Source: Platycnemis pennipes
Taxonomy: Eukaryota; Arthropoda; Insecta; Odonata; Platycnemididae
Assembly (NCBI GenBank): GCA_933228895.1
Contig: OW121850.1
Span: 35,101,773-35,165,772, forward strand
Direction of reading: 5' to 3'
Length of the DNA: 64,000 nucleotides
Position numbers and translations under genes: made by a program. Positions within the stretch are counted from its first letter, which is position 1. The number at the start of each line of letters is the position of its first letter. Shown in pieces: positions 59,746 to 64,000 of the stretch. The notes under the pieces are model-generated. The model was given only the letters and a program-made list of their open reading frames with translations, was not told where the DNA came from and searched no databases.

Positions 59746-62700
59746 CTTTTAAGTGTAGGGCAGACTTAAAATCATAGATTTGGAATTAATCAAATCCTCC
59801 TTGCAATAGAGGTTTGAAAAAAATAATTTAATATTAGGTAAACTACTAATTTGATGGTAGATGATCAACGAATATACACTGTAAAAAGTAGATCTGATTT
59901 TAAGGTACAAAAGCGATCTGAATTTCAGATGCAACAATTTTAAGACAGGGTATGTTGAATTTCAGCAGTATTATCTTGTCTAAAAATAAGGCAGGTGAAC
60001 GACTGAAAATCAGACCATCCAGAATCCTGCTCCCTCTGCTTCCTGCTTAACTGCTCCTGCACCAACCATCCATGTTCCTGCCTCTTCCGCACCTTGAATC
60101 CGTGTTCCTGCCTTACAACCAGACAGCGCTTAAATACAGATCGCACTGAAAATCAGATCAACTTTTTACCGTATACGGTAGAGTTCAGAGGATAAAAATG
60201 AAGTTTTGCACCAGTTTCATATAATTTCCGTCCTGTTCCTGTGTTTTAAGCCGTTGATGTTTTGTCGATGACCTTAGACTTCTGAGAATTCACGCACGCG
60301 ATGGCAAAGGAACGAAATGGAAATTTGTAATTTAGGAAGAGTCAGTCACGCAAATAATCTGTGGAAATGCAGCAAAATGGAGAGCAGACATTAGGGAGAA
60401 GGTTTTTGTTGACATTGAGCCACAATGTGAAGGAAAGGCGGAAAAGGGCTACCGTGTCAAGCACGGGAGCGATAGAAATTACATTAAGATTTCAATTTAT
60501 GATTGATGTTGACCTTTTTCAATGCCTTTATTTCCGTCATATTACTACCTAATTTTTGTCTTCATTTAGAAAGGCTGGAATCTGTCTGTCGTGATTGAAT
60601 ATTTGAGCCACTAGGCCACCTGATATTGTGAGCCGGAAAATGATGGTCATGATAACTTGAACTGAGTACGAGAATCTAAAGCCACTTTATGAATGGTGAT
60701 GGACAGTAAAAATGAGGAGTAGCAAAGTTTTGGGAACGTTTACACGGAGCCTTACTTTTCAAGTATAAAATTAAATAAGTTTCCATCGAAAATTGAGATT
60801 TTTTAAAAATATTAGAAAAATTCTTTCTTAAACATTTTTTAATTTTCTGTCATAATTCAACCCTTATCATCATAATTTAAGGAGCCAGACTCCGATAAAA
60901 AAGGCGACTTGAATATTAATTGCTTCATCCCTTGCTCATTAGCTGGAAGCCTCCACATTCCTCACCGAGGGAATTCCCAAATTCTAGAACCTCACCCTGC
61001 CTGAAAAAATACACGTCATAATCAGGAATTAAATCCCTATTGACAGAACTGGACTCTAAATTTACCAAGTTTTATTTTGGAAATTATTTTACCAAGAACT
61101 TGACTCAAATGAATAAAAAAATAGCTAATTTTCAATTAGGGCACATGTGTTTCCGTAGACTTTTTTGTCTTTGGCTATATATATTTGATAATTTGAGGAA
61201 AGTACTGAAATACCCTGAGTTTTTTTTACGAAGGGCTGTGAGAAGGAAATTGAAGAAAAAGCGAGTTGTTTGGAAAACTCACTGTCTTCTCTCCGTAAAT
61301 TTCATGATCTGTTGCAATCTGTTTTAACTACCTCATTGTTCGTTTTCATATAGCATTACGTCAAATTATACCCGCACTCATCGTGCCATTCTTTTAGACG
61401 GCAGCCTGCTTATTTTACTTCTCTTCCACTTTCAATGCCTCAAATGTTCATCTACTCACTTTCTCGCGTGGTGTGCCCTCTTCAAGCTGCAAAAAATCCA
61501 CTCGTTGAAATCAACACCTCAACTGAATTCCCTATTTACATGCCTTATAACGCATCTCTGTTGAGCCATGTAGTGCTTGGTAGTAATGTTATAGACGCCT
61601 TCATGACCTACAGCCTCTGGAGCATTTTCACAAAGTTTGTGCATGGAGTTTAGATTCCGAATATTCTCATTAACTTTGTATTTTTCAAGTCAATGAGAAA
61701 TATGATTTTGCTTCTGTTGGAAAGAGTGGAAATTATATTTGACCACGTTAGACGCAACGTAGATATTTATCGGTTGATTTAAGTAATATCTGGTTAAAGC
61801 TGTTAGTCAACGTTTAAAATTAAGTTTTTACCAACAGTTCTGGTTTTATAAAGTGCATCAAATATATGTTTACTCGATGATTAGTCGTCAAGAACCTTAT
61901 GAAGGTACGTATTCACAATAGTTATAGCACCACGACAATATTTGACAAGGCATGAAAAAGGGTCATGTGCTTTCAGAGCAGTGCTCTTGTTATGCTCGGC
62001 TTGAAAACTTTGAAAACACCCTAATGAATGTGTAAGAATAAAATTAATCAGAATCTGGCTCTCATGTTTCTGGTTCCTAATCATTGATAAAACCCTTGCT
62101 AAGATCGAGTATATTGGAGAAAGAGGGTAATGCAACGGAATTATTGAAGAAAAACAATTAATACAGCTGCTTATAGTAAATATTCGGAAATCTTGAACAA
62201 CTTGGTGGAAGTAACTTATGCTGAAAAGCTGCTTTATTTTGATGAAGTTACCATAGCTTTCAAGAAGATTCGATCATAAAAAAGGGGCAAATGTCATTAT
62301 CCAATAGTTTTTCCCTGAGGACGATGATAAAGATTGTGTGTGAATTTCTTCCAAAAAGCAATTTCCAAGTTTCTGTTAATCTTTTCTGGAAAACTTTTAA
62401 CGATAATTTCTTTTGAAAGAGCAAAAAATCTGAATCTGTCGTCATACCTAACGATTTAGCGGCTGGAAAGGATAACTAATTTAAAAGAGCTGCACGATTG
62501 TTATTAGAGTTTCGAAGTATAAGTTAATCTGTTAACCCTACAAAATAATTTGGTTGCCTAATTATGGAAAAGTATTATTTATTTTTTGTCAAATTTTATC
62601 CGCTAAGCAAGTTTTACACTGCTGCATGAGTATCATTCACGAGTTCCCAATTTCGTGGAACATATTGGTATTCGAATAATTAATTATTTGCACTCATAAT

Positions 62701-64000
62701 GTTCGGGTAAAAGGTGCGGAGAACTGTTTCTTCTGCAATATGGTTTTGCTAACCAAGGAAATTAAGGTGAATGAAATGTCTCCGAAAATACTTACTCTGT
62801 AATTGGTAATTTGAAGAGTCTTAGAAAAGAGAATACATTCAACTAATTTTCCCCGTAATATAGTCAGAGTCACTTAAGAATTACGCTCCTTTTTGCTTGA
62901 AAATCTGGAATTCTCGATTATGGAAATTGGCAGTAATGAGTAACATAAAGTTTTTAGGGAAGAGTTATTGCTGCAAGAAGTAATAATTCTCTCTGACTAC
63001 TATTTATTGCTATCTAAGCATTTCCAAGAGACTTTAATCAGGCCGGTCAACATCTGGACAATAATGATCTAATAACTAGATAATAGGCTGCTGATTAAAT
63101 TCTATTTAGCATAGGACTTATAGCATGTTCATGTTTAATCAGAATTGTTTCAATTTCCTCGTTTTTTTAAGCCAACAGAAATATATTTAAATTATATTTA
63201 ATAGAATGGCTCTCCTCTTAGTAACTGCGCAGCTGTTTGGCCCTTCCTCCTCAAAAGGTTTTCGACCCGTTTTAAGATAGGGTTACAAATATTTTCCGTG
63301 GCTTTCTCTGGCGATGGAAAAACATATCAGCCTGGCCCGGCACATTTAAGTACTGAAATCCCATAAAGACCAAATTTGATTGAATCCCTATTTTTTTGAA
63401 ACTTAAAAATTCATATTTACGTAATTAATCTACGAAGATCATTTCATCGGCAAATGGAAATTGCACACCTTTGTGGGCAAAGCTATTTTTGACGAATCCA
63501 GTTTGTATAGTAAATTGCCTAGTTGGGATTTGATATCTCATTTTCATCAAAATCGATATCATTGGTTGAATTATTTTTGCTAGCATTTTACGATCTAAAA
63601 TTCAAATACTCGTAATTAACAAGCTTATAATTTTATGTACGAAATTCCATTGAACAGCACTGGTGTAATGAGTTAGGAATCAATTATGTGGATAATTGAC
63701 CGAATTACTAATATACATCTCTAAGTTGAAGTTTTTATCAAGAGTCTTATCACAAACTCGTATACTGAGGGTGATAAACCGGCTTTCTGAAGTGATTTAA
63801 ACGTTAACGTGCAGCGCTTTAACGTTGCACGTTTTGTCAGCATTTAAAAAAAGGTTGTTCTTGAATTAAAAAAAAAGAAGCACACTCCCTAAGGAGATTT
63901 CTTACGAATGAACATATGTGTCGCCTTCTCTACCGTTCTTGAGTGGAAAAAGTGGATTTAGAGCCGTAAATCACCCATATTGTGCAGAGTGGCTTTTCCC
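59746..64000. other. Right end of window, no gene supported
   Basis: AT-rich with ORFs of 60-95 codons lacking family similarity or splice context. A small palindromic patch around 63803-63833 (aacgttaacgtgcagcgc then taacgttgcacgtt) is the only structure noted. The missing first exon of the DPP-like gene could be here but was not recognised. Confidence 0.45.

Overview
The window is AT-rich animal nuclear DNA, most likely from an insect or related arthropod. It carries no bacterial-style gene packing. Short exons with GT/AG splice sites are spread across tens of kilobases of intron filled with degraded transposable elements. The arthropod assignment is inferred from the protein similarity of the host gene and the mix of repeats (Penelope-like element, tRNA-derived SINEs, hAT and pogo-type MITEs, a LINE with a CR1/Jockey-like reverse transcriptase). 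The species cannot be named from this.

One host gene dominates. On the minus strand, seven consecutive internal exons encode the transmembrane anchor and the first part of the beta-propeller of a dipeptidyl-peptidase-IV-family type II membrane protein (DPP6/DPP10 group; the Drosophila member is omega). The exons are 57005-57221, 19867-19961, 14744-14818, 10042-10094, 3577-3788, 2285-2451 and 130-233. Every junction keeps the reading frame, giving 307 codons plus 2 nt. The substrate-binding Trp-Leu-Tyr-Glu-Glu-Glu motif is rebuilt across the 3577/2451 junction. The first coding exon (beyond 57221) was not found, and the catalytic hydrolase exons lie off the left edge.

Intron contents from left to right: a 173-bp pogo-like MITE (503-675); an element-like region bounded by inverted arrays of short repeats (4618-7570) with a SINE inside; a 246-bp hAT MITE with a near-perfect 8-bp target duplication (9245-9490); a degraded Penelope-like retroelement with reverse transcriptase and GIY-YIG remnants (about 10676-12930); a long plus-strand ORF (16788-18764) antisense to the host gene and far more GC-rich than its surroundings; LINE fragments; a dead DNA transposon coding for an unclassified protein (31471-34067); two palindromic elements sharing a flank (about 40914 and 42762); and a 355-nt inverted repeat (44561-45597).

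The best candidate for something undescribed is the antisense ORF at 16.8-18.8 kb: a Ser/Gly- and Glu/Arg-rich protein of at least 616 residues, with one hydrophobic helix near a basic C-terminus. The hAT-like element and the inverted-array element come next. The rest of the large first intron and the region right of 57.2 kb show no convincing genes.
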